Position numbers and translations under genes: made by a program
The notes under the pieces: generated by a model
What the model saw: the letters and a program-made list of their open reading frames with translations, nothing else
Databases searched by the model: none
What the model was told of the DNA's origin: nothing
IMG/VR virus record: IMGVR_UViG_3300048838_000933
Location: 1-61,469 of that record
DNA: 61,469 nucleotides
Reading direction: 5' to 3' (one strand)
Source of the DNA: a virus
In this document: in pieces, positions 22,536 to 32,900 of the stretch
Position numbering within the stretch: position 1 is the stretch's first letter
Layout of the letters: every line of letters begins with the position of its first letter

Positions 22536-23197
22536 GCATCGACGTCGTCATCCCCTGGTCTGGGAACTGTGTCTACAGGGCGTCTGCACGATCCTGGGTG
22601 GAATCGCAGTGGCGTTCGCTCGGCTTCAACGTGATCGTCGGCGAAATCGATGGCCAGTGGTCGAAAGCCCGAGCGGTCGCCGTCGCCCTCAAACAGTCCG
22701 ATGCGGACACCCTCATCGTGACCGACGCCGATCTTTGGAGCGAAGCAGCACCGGCTGCGGCCCTTTCGGTTGACACCACCGGCGGATGGGCAGTCCCGTT
22801 CTCCACGGTGCGCCGACTCGACCTGCCGTCCACCACCGAAGTCCTCAACGGCGGCCCGCTCGGCGGCAAGCTCGCCAGGCCACCGTTCCGGGCGGTCCCC
22901 GGCGGCGGGCTCACCATCCTGCGCCGGGACCTGTACGACCAAGTTCCACTCGACGCCCGCTTCATCGGCTGGAACTACGAAGACGTCGCATGGGGCCAAG
23001 CCCTCACGTTCGTCGCCGGGCGCCCGAAGATGTACAACGTGGCGCTGTGGCACCTCTGGCACCCACCGGCACCGAAAGGCCCGTCACCGGAGAGGACCAT
23101 CGGCACCGAACTGCGCGGCCGGTACTCGAAGGCCCGCCGCAACCCAGAAGCCATGGAAGCTCTGCTGTCCGAAGCCCGTGAAGCGCTCAGGTGCTAA
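22532..23197 (+). CDS. Glycosyltransferase, galactosyltransferase-like
   Basis: 221 residues from TTG 22532 in a TTGA overlap with the previous stop. IDVVIPWSG at the N-terminus, LIVTDADLW (acidic motif near 70), FRAVPGGGLTILRRD and FIGWNYEDVAWGQAL followed by HLWHP match the GT7/galactosyltransferase C-terminal pattern with its E-D pair. Last gene of the cassette. Confidence 0.75.
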   Translation: MSIDVVIPWSGNCVYRASARSWVESQWRSLGFNVIVGEIDGQWSKARAVAVALKQSDADTLIVTDADLWSEAAPAAALSVDTTGGWAVPFSTVRRLDLPSTTEVLNGGPLGGKLARPPFRAVPGGGLTILRRDLYDQVPLDARFIGWNYEDVAWGQALTFVAGRPKMYNVALWHLWHPPAPKGPSPERTIGTELRGRYSKARRNPEAMEALLSEAREALRC

Positions 23198-23200
23198 TCT
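23195..23200 (+). promoter_or_regulatory. Leaderless -10 TAATCT for gene at 23207
   Basis: TAATCT ends at -7 from GTG 23207, inside the end of the transferase frame. No clear -35 and no ribosome site. Confidence 0.5.
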
Positions 23201-23206
23201 GCGGCC

Positions 23207-23941
23207 GTGGTGTACCAACTCCGTGAAGCGTGTGAACCGTTTGCCGTCTTCGCGGACGTCACATGCGACTGCGAGGGGGTGGGCGAGGCCGAGGTCGACG
23301 AGATTCTCGCCCAGGCCACCGACGCCCTGGTCGCCATGAGCGGCTTCCAGTATCGGGGCCAATGCCTGGAGACCTTCCGCCCCCGCGGCCCGTCTGGCTG
23401 CTCGTGTCTCTCGACGACGGCATGGAACTGCCGGTGCTCCGACCTCGAAGGCTTCACGCTGCCGAGCCCGATCGCATTGAACTCAGACGGCGACCCCGAC
23501 ATCACCGTCACCATCGATGGCGACGTGTTCGTCGACTGGGTGCTCGTCGACGGCAACTTCCTGATGCGCTCCGATGGCCGGTCATGGCCCTCATGTCAGG
23601 ACGTCACGATCCCGGCCGGTGAAGTCGGGTCGTTTGAGGTCACCGTCAACTACGGCGATCCGCCGTCGCTGATCGCCCGCAACGCCGTCACCGAGATCGC
23701 CTGCCTGTTCCTGCGACGCAACCCGAACTCGCAACGCAACCTGCCGGCCAACACCCGCACCGCCTCGTCGCAGGGTGTCACGATCACGATGGAAACCTTG
23801 GAGAAGGAGATCGCGAACCGGGCCTTCATGCTCCCGTGGACGATCCGCTTCCTGACGATCCACGCGCCCCAGGGTCGCAACACCCCGTACGTCTATTCGC
23901 CCGAGCTGGACTCAGGGTTCGTGCTACATCGCGTCCAATGA
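23207..23941 (+). CDS. Head-to-tail connector-like protein
   Basis: 244 residues, Cys-rich N-terminal half (VTCDCEGVGE, GCSCLSTTAWNCRCSDLEG) and a beta-rich C-terminal half ending before FLTIHAPQGRN. Position between capsid and major tail genes suggests a neck protein. No specific motif confirms it. Confidence 0.6.
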   Translation: MVYQLREACEPFAVFADVTCDCEGVGEAEVDEILAQATDALVAMSGFQYRGQCLETFRPRGPSGCSCLSTTAWNCRCSDLEGFTLPSPIALNSDGDPDITVTIDGDVFVDWVLVDGNFLMRSDGRSWPSCQDVTIPAGEVGSFEVTVNYGDPPSLIARNAVTEIACLFLRRNPNSQRNLPANTRTASSQGVTITMETLEKEIANRAFMLPWTIRFLTIHAPQGRNTPYVYSPELDSGFVLHRVQ

Positions 23942-24306
23942 AGCGCACCGAGCTGATCCGCAAGACACCGCTGCGCCAGAAGAAGCCGATGAACCGCAGC
24001 GGGCGGGTCAAGCCCCGCTCCAAGAAGACGCTCGCCGAGATGCCCGAGCGGGCCCGGGTGCGAGACGCCGTGCTGGCCCGGGACCGCATCTGCCGGGGCC
24101 GAGGTCTGACACCCGTGGATTGCACCACGCACTCGAGCGATGTCCACGAGTTGAAGCGGGGCGCCAACCGGCGTGAGTGCTACCTGGACCCGGCGAAGTG
24201 CATCGGGCTCTGCCGCACCTGCCACACCTTCGTCACCGAGCACCCGGCCGAAGCCCGCCTGCTGGGGTTGGCGCTACGGAGCGGCGACCCGTTCCCGGCG
24301 TCGTAG
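23938..24306 (+). CDS. HNH endonuclease-like protein
   Basis: 122 residues, ATGA overlap. A basic N-terminus (KTPLRQKKPMNRSGRVKPRS) is followed by CTTHSSDVHELKRGA...CIGLCRTCHTFVTEHP, an HNH-type fold with its Cys pairs. Proteins of this build are common near phage packaging or connector genes and may help packaging; homing is the other option. Confidence 0.7.
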   Translation: MKRTELIRKTPLRQKKPMNRSGRVKPRSKKTLAEMPERARVRDAVLARDRICRGRGLTPVDCTTHSSDVHELKRGANRRECYLDPAKCIGLCRTCHTFVTEHPAEARLLGLALRSGDPFPAS

Positions 24307-24376
24307 CCATTCGACAATCAGCCATCGCGTCGGTGAAGATGTCGGCCAACAGCGTTTCTCGAAAGGACGACTCAAC

Positions 24377-25099
24377 ATGGCATCCGCACTTCCAGGCGAC
24401 ATCTGCGTTGGCGAACACTCCGTCTGCCTCGTGCGCGCAGCACTTCTCGGCGCAGACTGCACCCCCGTGGGTGGCGCCGACACCGGCATCGTCACCACCG
24501 GCATCATCACCGCGACCGCTTCGCCCGAGTTCATCGACGGCGCCTCGTTCGAGCCCCTGACCGGCTGCGGCCGCATCGCATGGGCCTACGAGACGAAGGC
24601 GCAGATTCGCCGGTGGAACATCTCCGGCGAACTCACCTACTTCGACCACGAGGCCATGTCGATCCTGTTCGGCGGCCAGATCGTCGTCGGCGAGGTGGGC
24701 ACGGCGTTTGCCGGAGACAACATCGGTTGGGCATCGCCGTTCTACACCGACACCGAAGTGTCCGACAACGTGTACCTCGAGTTCATCACCCTCACCGCCG
24801 GTGAAGGCGTCGGCGACTGCGGCAACCCGGGCGACCCGTTCCCCGCAGCCGTCGGCCACATCTTCCCGAAGGCGTCGCTCAACCCGGGCGAGCGCACGAT
24901 GGAGTTCGATGCGGCCACGCTCGCCTTTGAGGGCTTCTCGGTGAACAACCCGAACATCGGCGACGGCCCGTGGAACGACTGGCCCGGCGTCGGCAACATC
25001 CCGAACAGCGGCTACACCCGGGTCAGCTACAGCCAGGACGAGTACGACGCCATCCTGGCGCTCGCCGCCTGCGGCTTCCAGACCACGCTTACCCCGTGA
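24377..25099 (+). CDS. Major tail tube protein
   Basis: 240 residues with GAAAGGA before ATG 24377. Sequence is beta-rich with a repeated acidic/aromatic pattern (FEPLTGCGRIAWAYETKAQI, TLAFEGFSVNNPN). Position before the chaperones and tape measure and right before a strong terminator fits the abundant tail tube subunit. Confidence 0.75.
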   Translation: MASALPGDICVGEHSVCLVRAALLGADCTPVGGADTGIVTTGIITATASPEFIDGASFEPLTGCGRIAWAYETKAQIRRWNISGELTYFDHEAMSILFGGQIVVGEVGTAFAGDNIGWASPFYTDTEVSDNVYLEFITLTAGEGVGDCGNPGDPFPAAVGHIFPKASLNPGERTMEFDAATLAFEGFSVNNPNIGDGPWNDWPGVGNIPNSGYTRVSYSQDEYDAILALAACGFQTTLTP

Positions 25100-25126
25100 C
25101 CACAGCCCGCTGACGAAGCCCCCTCA

Positions 25127-25161
25127 CAGCACCCCCGGCCTACGTGCAGCCGGGGGTGCTG
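25127..25161 (+). terminator. Terminator after major tail gene
   Basis: Perfect 13-bp arms CAGCACCCCCGGC / GCCGGGGGTGCTG with a 9-nt loop, 28 nt after the stop codon. Confidence 0.85.
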
Positions 25162-25172
25162 CGCGTCTGCGG

Positions 25173-25178
25173 TAATGT
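25173..25178 (+). promoter_or_regulatory. Leaderless -10 TAATGT for gene at 25185
   Basis: TAATGT ends at -7 from ATG 25185. The -35 region is inside the terminator stem, so the terminator and restart overlap. Confidence 0.55.
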
Positions 25179-25184
25179 CCAGCC

Positions 25185-25772
25185 ATGCTCCCGAACAGCC
25201 AAGACTGCCTGCCCGGCCCGTTCGTCTGCTGCGACGTGCTGTTCACCGCCGGTGAGACCATCCTCAACGTCGCCCTCGACGCCATCAACAACGCCGACTG
25301 CTACCTCGACGAATGCCACGCCCCGAACATGGAAGGCATCGTCACGATCGGGCCCGCCTCCAACTATCCACACGCCGACCTGCTCACCGTGTCGATGGAA
25401 CGAATGAGGGCACGCCAAACCCAGATCGCCCAGGGCCGCACCCCGAACCCGAGCGCGCAGCTTTCGGTGTGGAACGTCGAGTTCATGGAGTCTGGCTGGA
25501 TCACCTTCGGCGAGGAAGGCGAGATTCCTGACCCGCAGTTCTTGCAGATGTTGGCGATGCACTCCTACGGCCACGCCGAGCAGATGTACCGCCGGCTCGT
25601 GAATGCCGTCGCCACCGGCACGATCGCCGAAGGCTGCAAGGGCGGTAACTGCGGAGCCTCCATCGGCGACCTGATCCCGATCGACCCTCGCGGCCACCTC
25701 GTCGGCTGGCGCACAACGGTCACTGTCCCCATCGACTTGAGCAAGGTGTGCGATGGTCCAACTCCGAGCTGA
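25185..25772 (+). CDS. Neck/tail completion protein
   Basis: 195 residues with paired Cys (CLPGPFVCC, CYLDECH, CKGGNCG). It lies between the major tail protein and an HK97-gp10-like gene, so a tail terminator or connector role is likely. No family is certain. Confidence 0.6.
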   Translation: MLPNSQDCLPGPFVCCDVLFTAGETILNVALDAINNADCYLDECHAPNMEGIVTIGPASNYPHADLLTVSMERMRARQTQIAQGRTPNPSAQLSVWNVEFMESGWITFGEEGEIPDPQFLQMLAMHSYGHAEQMYRRLVNAVATGTIAEGCKGGNCGASIGDLIPIDPRGHLVGWRTTVTVPIDLSKVCDGPTPS

Positions 25773-26229
25773 CATCGCCAACACGGGCGCCTTCCAGCGC
25801 GTCGTCCGCGAACGTATGGCGCTCGCCACCCGCGCTCGCCTACAGGGAATCGGACGCGACATGGTGAACCGGGCCAACTCGAAGATGGCCGCCAACTTCG
25901 ACCTCAACCGTCCAGCCGACCGCCGCCGCCATCCGGGCTCACGCCGGGCGAAAGGGGCGCTGGACTTCCAGATCGACGGCTCCGACTTCCCGATCACCAT
26001 CCAGTACCGGGTGCTCGGCGGCGACACGGTGCGTGATCGGATCATCTTCATGAACTGGGGCACCAGCCGCCACGACATCACCCCGAGCGGGGCAGCGGGC
26101 GGGAACGGCAACGTGTTGGCATGGCAGGACGGCGACGGCTGGGTGTACGCCGACGCCGTGGACCACCCCGGCCAGCGCGCCGTCAACTTCCTCGAGGAAG
26201 CGATGCAGGAGGCGTTCGACAACCTCTGA
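25753..26229 (+). CDS. HK97 gp10-like tail completion protein
   Basis: 158 residues. A basic helical N-terminus (VVRERMALATRARLQGIGRD) and C-terminal HPGQRAVNFLEEAMQEAF resemble gp10-type proteins that close the tail. It overlaps the previous frame by 20 nt. Confidence 0.6.
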   Translation: MVQLRADIANTGAFQRVVRERMALATRARLQGIGRDMVNRANSKMAANFDLNRPADRRRHPGSRRAKGALDFQIDGSDFPITIQYRVLGGDTVRDRIIFMNWGTSRHDITPSGAAGGNGNVLAWQDGDGWVYADAVDHPGQRAVNFLEEAMQEAFDNL

Positions 26230-26240
26230 GCACAGAGTGC

Positions 26241-26274
26241 TTCCCACGCGCCCGAATGCGTGGCATGATATGAC
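26241..26274 (+). promoter_or_regulatory. Leaderless promoter and palindrome copy 6
   Basis: TTCCCA (26241-26246), 17 nt, CATGAT (26264-26269) at -12 to -7 of ATG 26276. GGCATGATATGAC (26262-26274) is a one-mismatch palindrome ending 1 nt before the start. Confidence 0.6.
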
Positions 26275-26275
26275 G

Positions 26276-26662
26276 ATGCCAGCAGCACGCAAAGTCATCG
26301 ACATCGACGCACTCCTCTCCGAGCACCGCAGCAAGGTGCTCGCCGAGCGCAAGTACATCCCGGTCAAGCTGTTCGGGAGGGAGTGGCGCATCTCGAACCA
26401 GCTCAACAACTTCCTGGCGCTGCGCGCCGGCGAAGGGGACGTTGAAGCCTTCACCCAGTTCCTGCTGAACTGCACCCACGAAGACGAACGACACGACTTC
26501 CGCACCGCGCTGTACGAGGCCGACGTCATGGACCCCGAGGGGCTGCTGCTGGTCATCAACCACCTGATGGAAGCAGTCGCAGGAAACCCTACGAAGTCGT
26601 CTTCCGGTTCCTCTCCTTCGGGGCGGACCCAGGTCGCCAAGCCGAAGTCCGCGGCCACCTGA
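26276..26662 (+). CDS. Tail assembly chaperone, short form (gpG-like)
   Basis: 128 residues, helical (KVIDIDALLSEHRSKVLAER..., FTQFLLNCTHEDERHDF). It lies directly before the tape measure gene and shares its start with a -1 frameshifted longer product, the hallmark of phage G/GT chaperones that coat the tape measure during tail assembly. Confidence 0.8.
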   Translation: MPAARKVIDIDALLSEHRSKVLAERKYIPVKLFGREWRISNQLNNFLALRAGEGDVEAFTQFLLNCTHEDERHDFRTALYEADVMDPEGLLLVINHLMEAVAGNPTKSSSGSSPSGRTQVAKPKSAAT

Positions 26663-26961
26663 TCCGTGCGGGGCACGACCCCGCAGAGGTCTCCATCTCC
26701 GAATGGATCGACGTCGTCTGGTCGCTGATCCTCGAGGAAGGGCGTGGCGGGTTCATGGACTCGGGCAAGTACCGCAAGATCATGACCGATCTGTTCTTCC
26801 ACGGCGAAGTCCCGCCCGACGAGCCCGAGGAGAAAGGACCCCGTCCCAAGAAGGGGACGAAGACCGTCAAGCGTGCGCCCCGTCCGCCGAAGATGTCGAA
26901 GCTGGATGAGCTACGGGCCTTCAATCAGGCAATCGCGGCACGGAATGCGCCCGCCGAGTAG
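26276..26961 (+). CDS. Tail assembly chaperone, frameshifted long form (gpGT-like)
   Basis: About 228 residues. Translation reads from 26276 to the heptamer AAACCCT (26584-26590), in zero frame A AAC CCT, slips -1 and continues YEVVFRFLSFGADPG...ISEWIDVVWSLILEEG...ARNAPAE to the stop at 26959-26961. The second frame has no start of its own until 26755. Its basic C-terminal tail (KKGTKTVKRAPRPPKMSK) is typical of the T domain. Confidence 0.75.
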
Positions 26962-26973
26962 CCTCACCCAACG

Positions 26974-29900
26974 ATGGCCGACTTCGACTTCCAGGCTGGC
27001 GTCAAGTCAGACGGCTCCGAAGATCAGCTCGCCGCGTCCATCGCCAACGCTATCGACGCCGCCTTCAAGAAGCTGGGCCCCCGACTCGCCAAGGAGTTCG
27101 GCAACTCGTTCAAGCAGGCGTTCCGTCAGGCCTCCGGGGCAGACGACATCTTCGACGGGGCACGCCGTGGCGCCGAGGAGTTCTCCGACACCGTCCGCTC
27201 ACTGAGCGACCGCCTCGAATCGCTGGCTCGGGCCGGGGCAGCCCAGCGCAAAGCATTCGGGGAAGGATTCGACCCAAACACGCTCGACTCCTTCGAATCC
27301 TCCCTCAAGGACATCATCGAGCTGCAGGACGAGATTCGCCGGCGCGGCGGCGACCCGGGGTTGGAAGCCGAGTTCCGCAACCGCACCAACCTGATCCGCT
27401 CCGAGCTGACCGCAACCCGCACCGCCGCCCAGCAGGCCACACTCGCCAGCCGGGAGGCTCTGAATGCCCAGGCCCGCGACGCCAACCAGGTGTCCCGTGA
27501 ACGGATCGCCAACAAGCGCGCCGAGACCGCCCGCTTCGTCACCGAGACGCAGACGTCAGCGGCACGCGAACTCGCGATCATCCGCTCCAACGCTCAGGAG
27601 TCCGTCGCTCTCACCCAGGCCGCAGCGAAGCGCCGAGCCGCCACCTTCCAGCTCGTCGCCACCGCCGTCCGCTCCTCCGAGCGCGCCATCCGAGCCACAT
27701 TTGAGAACACGGCCCGAGTTGCTTCGGCCGCCCTGAACGGCATCACCCGCACTGCGTCGGCGGTCGCGTCCGGTCTCGGGAACGCATTCCGCAGCGCCAA
27801 CCGTTCGACGGTCAACAACTTCAACAGCGCCAACAGTCAGATCACCAACTCGTACAACCGGTCCTGGCGCCGCAACACCGACATCGTCAACAACGAACTG
27901 ACCCGACAGGAAGGTCGTGTCCGACAGTTCGCTCGCGAAGCAACCGAGGAAGTCTCGTCGATCGGTGTCGGACGCCTCGCCGGATTCGCAGCTCTCGGCG
28001 CGCTCGCCGGTCGCGCCCTGACCTCCGGCTTCCAGCGGGCCGCCACCCTCGAAGACTCAGAGCGGGCCCTCACCGCGCTGCTCGGCTCGGTGGAGCAAGC
28101 CCAGGAACTCCGCCAGCGTGTCCTCGACGTCGTCACCGGCACCCCGTTCGCCCTCGACCAGTTCGCCAACGCCGCCACCCAGCTCGTCGCATTCAACGTC
28201 GAAGCCGAGAAGGTGCCGCGCATCCTCCAGGCCGTCGGCGACGCCGCAGCCGTACGTGGCGGCGACGCAGCGCAAACCATCGAACGCCTCGTGCGAGTGT
28301 TCGGACAGATTCAGTCGTCGGGCCGCCTCACCGGCGAAGACCTCAACCAGCTCGCCGAAGCCGGAGTCCCGGCGCTGCAGATCCTCGCCAACGGGTTCGG
28401 TGAACTCACCGGCGACATGCGCGACCTCATCTCCGACGGTGCTGTCCCTGCCGAGCGGGCGCTCCAGCTCCTCACCGATGGCATCCTCGAAGGTTCCGAC
28501 GGCGTCAACGGCGCGACGGCAGCGTTCGGAGGGCTTGCCAAGGAACTCGGCACCACACTGCGCGGCTCGATCGGGAACTTCAACGCCGCCTTCGCCCGAC
28601 TCGGCGCCACCGTCATCACCAAGTTCCAACCCCTGCTGGTCAACATCGTCCGCTCCGGTACCGAAGCCGTTGACGTGCTCGCCTCGGCGTTCGCTTCGCT
28701 CGGTGACGCCGTCATCGCATCGCCCGTGTTTCGCATCGTCGGCTCAGCGTTCGAGCGCCTCGGCTCCCAGGTGGAGACAGCCGGGGAGAAACTCAAGCCG
28801 GTCTTCGACTTCCTCGCCGAAGGTCTCGTAGCGTTCGGCACCGCCGCCGGTGCGGTCGCCGGTATCCGCCGCCTGCCGCTGCTCATCAACGCCATCACCT
28901 TCGCGATCAGCCGACTGCTGACGCCGATCAACGTCCTCGTCGGTGCGGGAATCCTCGTCTCGGGCTTCATCTCCCGGCTGGTTCGCGACAACCCGACGCT
29001 CGCCTCATCGCTCAGCGCCCTCGGCGACTCGTTCGGTCGCATCGCCACCATCGTCGGCGACCTCGCATCCGACGTGTTCGGCACCCTCGCCGAAGTGCTC
29101 GACACGGTGGTCACGCCCGCCATCGGGTTCCTCGGCGACAAGATCGTCGAGATCGTGGTCCCCGCGCTCGAGCGGTTCAACGCGTTTCTCGTGGGCAGCG
29201 TCATCCCGGTGGTGCGCAACTTCGCCCGCTTCGTACGGTCTGAAGTCGTCCCGGTCGTCGGTGACGTGCTGTCGCGTGCCGTTGAGATCGGGCGCGACGC
29301 CTTTGAGGACATCTCGGACTTCATCCGCGACGAAGTCGTCCCGGTGGTCGGCCCGATCCTGCGCCGGGCGATCGACCTCGGGCGCGGAGCCTTCGAGCGG
29401 TTCTACGACTTCCTGTCCGGCACGCTGGTGCCATTCATCCGCAACAACCTGACCCCGGTCCTTGCCGGGCTCGGTGCAGCGCTCGGCGTACTCACCCTCA
29501 CCGGTGGCAACATCCCGCTCGCCGGTCTCGTTGGCGCCGGGGCGGGCATCGCCGCCGTCTTGACCAACGACGATCTGCGCACCCGCATCTCGGACTTCTT
29601 CGAGGAGGTCGTCGAGGACATTCGCGAGAAGTTCAGCAACATCTTCAACGCCCGCACACTCACCGATGTCACCGTCGCCGTGGCTCGGGTCGCCCGCACC
29701 ATCGGCCGGGTGCTGGCCGATGCCCTCAGCGATCGTCGCCTCCTCACTGCTGTGGCTGGTGTCGCCGCTGCTGCAGCCGCTGTCGCTGGAGCGTTCGTCG
29801 TCGGCTTCGGTGAAGGCCTCATCAACAATATCCCCGAGCTGGCTGACCTGCTCGGCGACGCCTTCGTGGCAGCCCTCAAGGCCATCGCCTCCGACGCTCG

Positions 29901-32900
29901 GATCGCCACCGCCGTCGCGGCAGCCCTGTTCGGCGCAGCGGTCGTCGCGAAGCTGGCTCTCGCTGCCCGTCAGACCGGGGCCGTGCTAGCCCAGGCGCTG
30001 TCCCAGGGAGCGGTCACTGCTGGCACCCAGGGCACCGGGGGTGGGGCCGGCGGCCTACTCAATGGCCTGCTGGGCGGACCAAGCGCGATTCGCGCCTCCG
30101 CAGCCCAGGCGGGCCAGCAGTACGGAGAGACCCTCACCCGAGCCATCCGCAACGAGGTGCGCGTCATCCAAAGGCTGGGGGGGAACCTCCCGGCCGACGC
30201 CCTCGGTCTGGGTCGGGTGGCCGGCGAGTCATTCGCTGACCAGAACCAACGCCTGTCCCGCACACTTCAAGAAGTCACCAGGGAAACGGGTCGCCTTGGA
30301 TCAGAGCTGGGGACGGCGGCTGTTAGCGGGGTGAGGCTGCGCGAGGGGCTCGGGCAGATCACCTCCGGCAACATCCGCCAGGGGTTCCAGCAACTGGGTA
30401 CGGCCATCCGGGAGTCAGGGCGAGAGATCGCGACCGGGGCGGGCATCGTCGCCGGCGGGGCGTTCGCAGCGTCCTTCATCGCTCAAGCCATCTTCGACGT
30501 CAACGCCTCCGGGTCGGACCGCCTGCAAGCTGGATTCGGACTGCTGGCGACATCCGTTGCCACCGGCGCATCCATCGGCGGCGGGGCTGGAGCTGCCGCT
30601 GGAGCGGCCGTAGGCGCCTTCGGCTTGGTTACCTCCGCGCTGCGATCCAACAGCGAGGCAGCAGAGGAAGCCCGTCAGCGGATCGACGACTACGCGCAGG
30701 CCATTCGTGACGCATCGAAGGAGGAGCTGCCGGACCTGTTCGCCGACACGGCCGAGTCCTCGGCGTTGGAGAACTTCTCCAGCAACGCCAAGCGGGCCCT
30801 CGCCGACATCGGGTTCAGCTTTGAGGAGTTCGGCCAAGCCATCGCCGAGGGGAACCTCGAGGAGCAGTTCGGAACACTCGAAGGCAGCGCTCTCTCCACG
30901 GCCTCCGCCGTCGCATCGTTCAGCCGAGGATTCGACCTCTCCGGCGCCACGTTCGGACTGAGGGAGCTGGCCGCCCTCAACCTGGGCGAACTCAGGACCA
31001 GCCTCATCGCTTCGGGCGCCTCCGCCGTCGTTGTCGACGAAATTCTGGCCGGCCTTCAAGCGACGGCCAGCCAGCTCGGAGCAGCCCAGGCGCGGGCCGC
31101 CGACGACATCAACCTTCTCGGAGCCGCAGGCGACCGCGCCGGTCGGGGGATGCAGTTCCTGCGCGATCAAACAGCGCTCACCGAAGGCGCCACAGGTGTC
31201 GCCGAGTCGGCCACCCAGGCGTACAAGGACAAGCTGGAGGAGCTGAACGACGTCCGCATCCAAGGGCTCGAAGATCAGGTCAACCGCTCCAAGAGCGCGC
31301 TGGACGCCGCCCGTGACGCCGCCGGTGAAGCGCTGTCTGCGTTGGAGAACTTCCTCAGCGGAGGTGACGCCCAGGCGAGCGGCAGCGTTGTCGACCAGGC
31401 CGTCGTGGACGTCGCCGGGCTCGCAAGAGACATCACCGGACTGGGGACGGTCGCAGAAGGTGCTGGCGCCGAAGTCCAGGCAAAGTTCAACCTCGCATTC
31501 GCCGAGGTTCGCACGAACGCCGCCGAAGTCCTCGCCCAAGGCATCTCCGACGGCACGGTCACGGATCAGGCCACCGCCGAAGCTGCGCTCGCACCGTTGA
31601 TCGCCGCCGCCGCCGAGACTGGTACGGCTGGTGGTGAAGCAGCACTTGCAGCGATCAATGAGGTCCTGGCCGGGTTCACCGGGCAGGAAGGCCAAAGCCT
31701 GCTCAGCGACATCTTCGACGCCAACGCGTTCCTGGAAGACGCCCAGACCCAGTTGACCGCAGCCAACGCCCGACTCAAGGTGGGACTCGAAGCCGACCCA
31801 GAGACGTTCGCCGGCTTCGAGGAGCAGGCCCGGGCAGCGTTCGTGACCGCTGGCGAGGAGTCCGCCGCCGGGTACGTGGAGGGCCTCGATTCCGAATCCA
31901 TGAAGACCGCCGCCACAGAGGCGGTCGCCGAAGCGCTCGCTGCGGCCAAGACCGAACTGGGCATCTCGTCGCCGTCCACCGCTTTCGCAGAGATCGGCCG
32001 GTTCTCCGCCCAAGGGTTCATCAACGGTGTCAAGAGCCTGCAACCCCAGGTATTCAACGCGGCACGCGACGTCGGCCGGTTCGCGATGCTCGGCTTCCAG
32101 TCCGGCATCGTCCAAGGAACCTCGGCTGTCCTGGCTGCGGCGCGAGGGGTGGCGGACCGTGCCGCCCAGGTCATGCGTGACGCCCTGGAGGTTGAGTCGC
32201 CGTCGCGGGTTACCCGGGAGATCGGCGAGTTCTTCGGTGAAGGCTTCGCCGACGGTATCGATGCGGGAGCAGCCAGCGCCACCGCCGCTGCGGTGCGTGT
32301 CGCCAACGCGGCGCTCGCCCCCTTGAACGAGGCTGGACGCAACGCGATCCGCGAGATCGGACGCGGGTTCGCCGAGGAGGGCTCGTCGTTCGCTGGTTCG
32401 GTGAGGGGCGTGCTCGATGATGCACTACGCGACGCCGAGTTCAAGCTCGACCAGTTCAAGTCGATCGGCCGCCAGATCGGCTCCGCCCTGTTCAGCCAGC
32501 TTCCCGGCTCCATCGGCGGGGCACCCGGAGCCGTCGATCTTGAGCGCGCATTCCTGGACATCCTCGGCAACACCGGTGGGTTCCAGGAGGCCCTCAAGAA
32601 GCAGACCGACCAGTTCGGCTTCTACGGCCTCACCTTTGATCGTCAGTTCGCCGTCGGGCGCGAGAACCGTACAGCGTTTCTCGAGGCCGGGCAGAACATC
32701 CGCGACTACGCACAGACGCTGATCGACGGCGGCCGTTCAGCGGCGTCCGCCGTGGGTGAGGCGAAGGTGTACCGGGACCAGTTGCTGGCGGTGGCGAAGG
32801 CGACCGGCCAGCCCGTGGCGATCTTCGAGGAGATGATCCGCCAGCTCGGGCTGTCTGATGATCAGCTCAACGCGTTCGTCGCCAATGTGGAGAAGACCAC

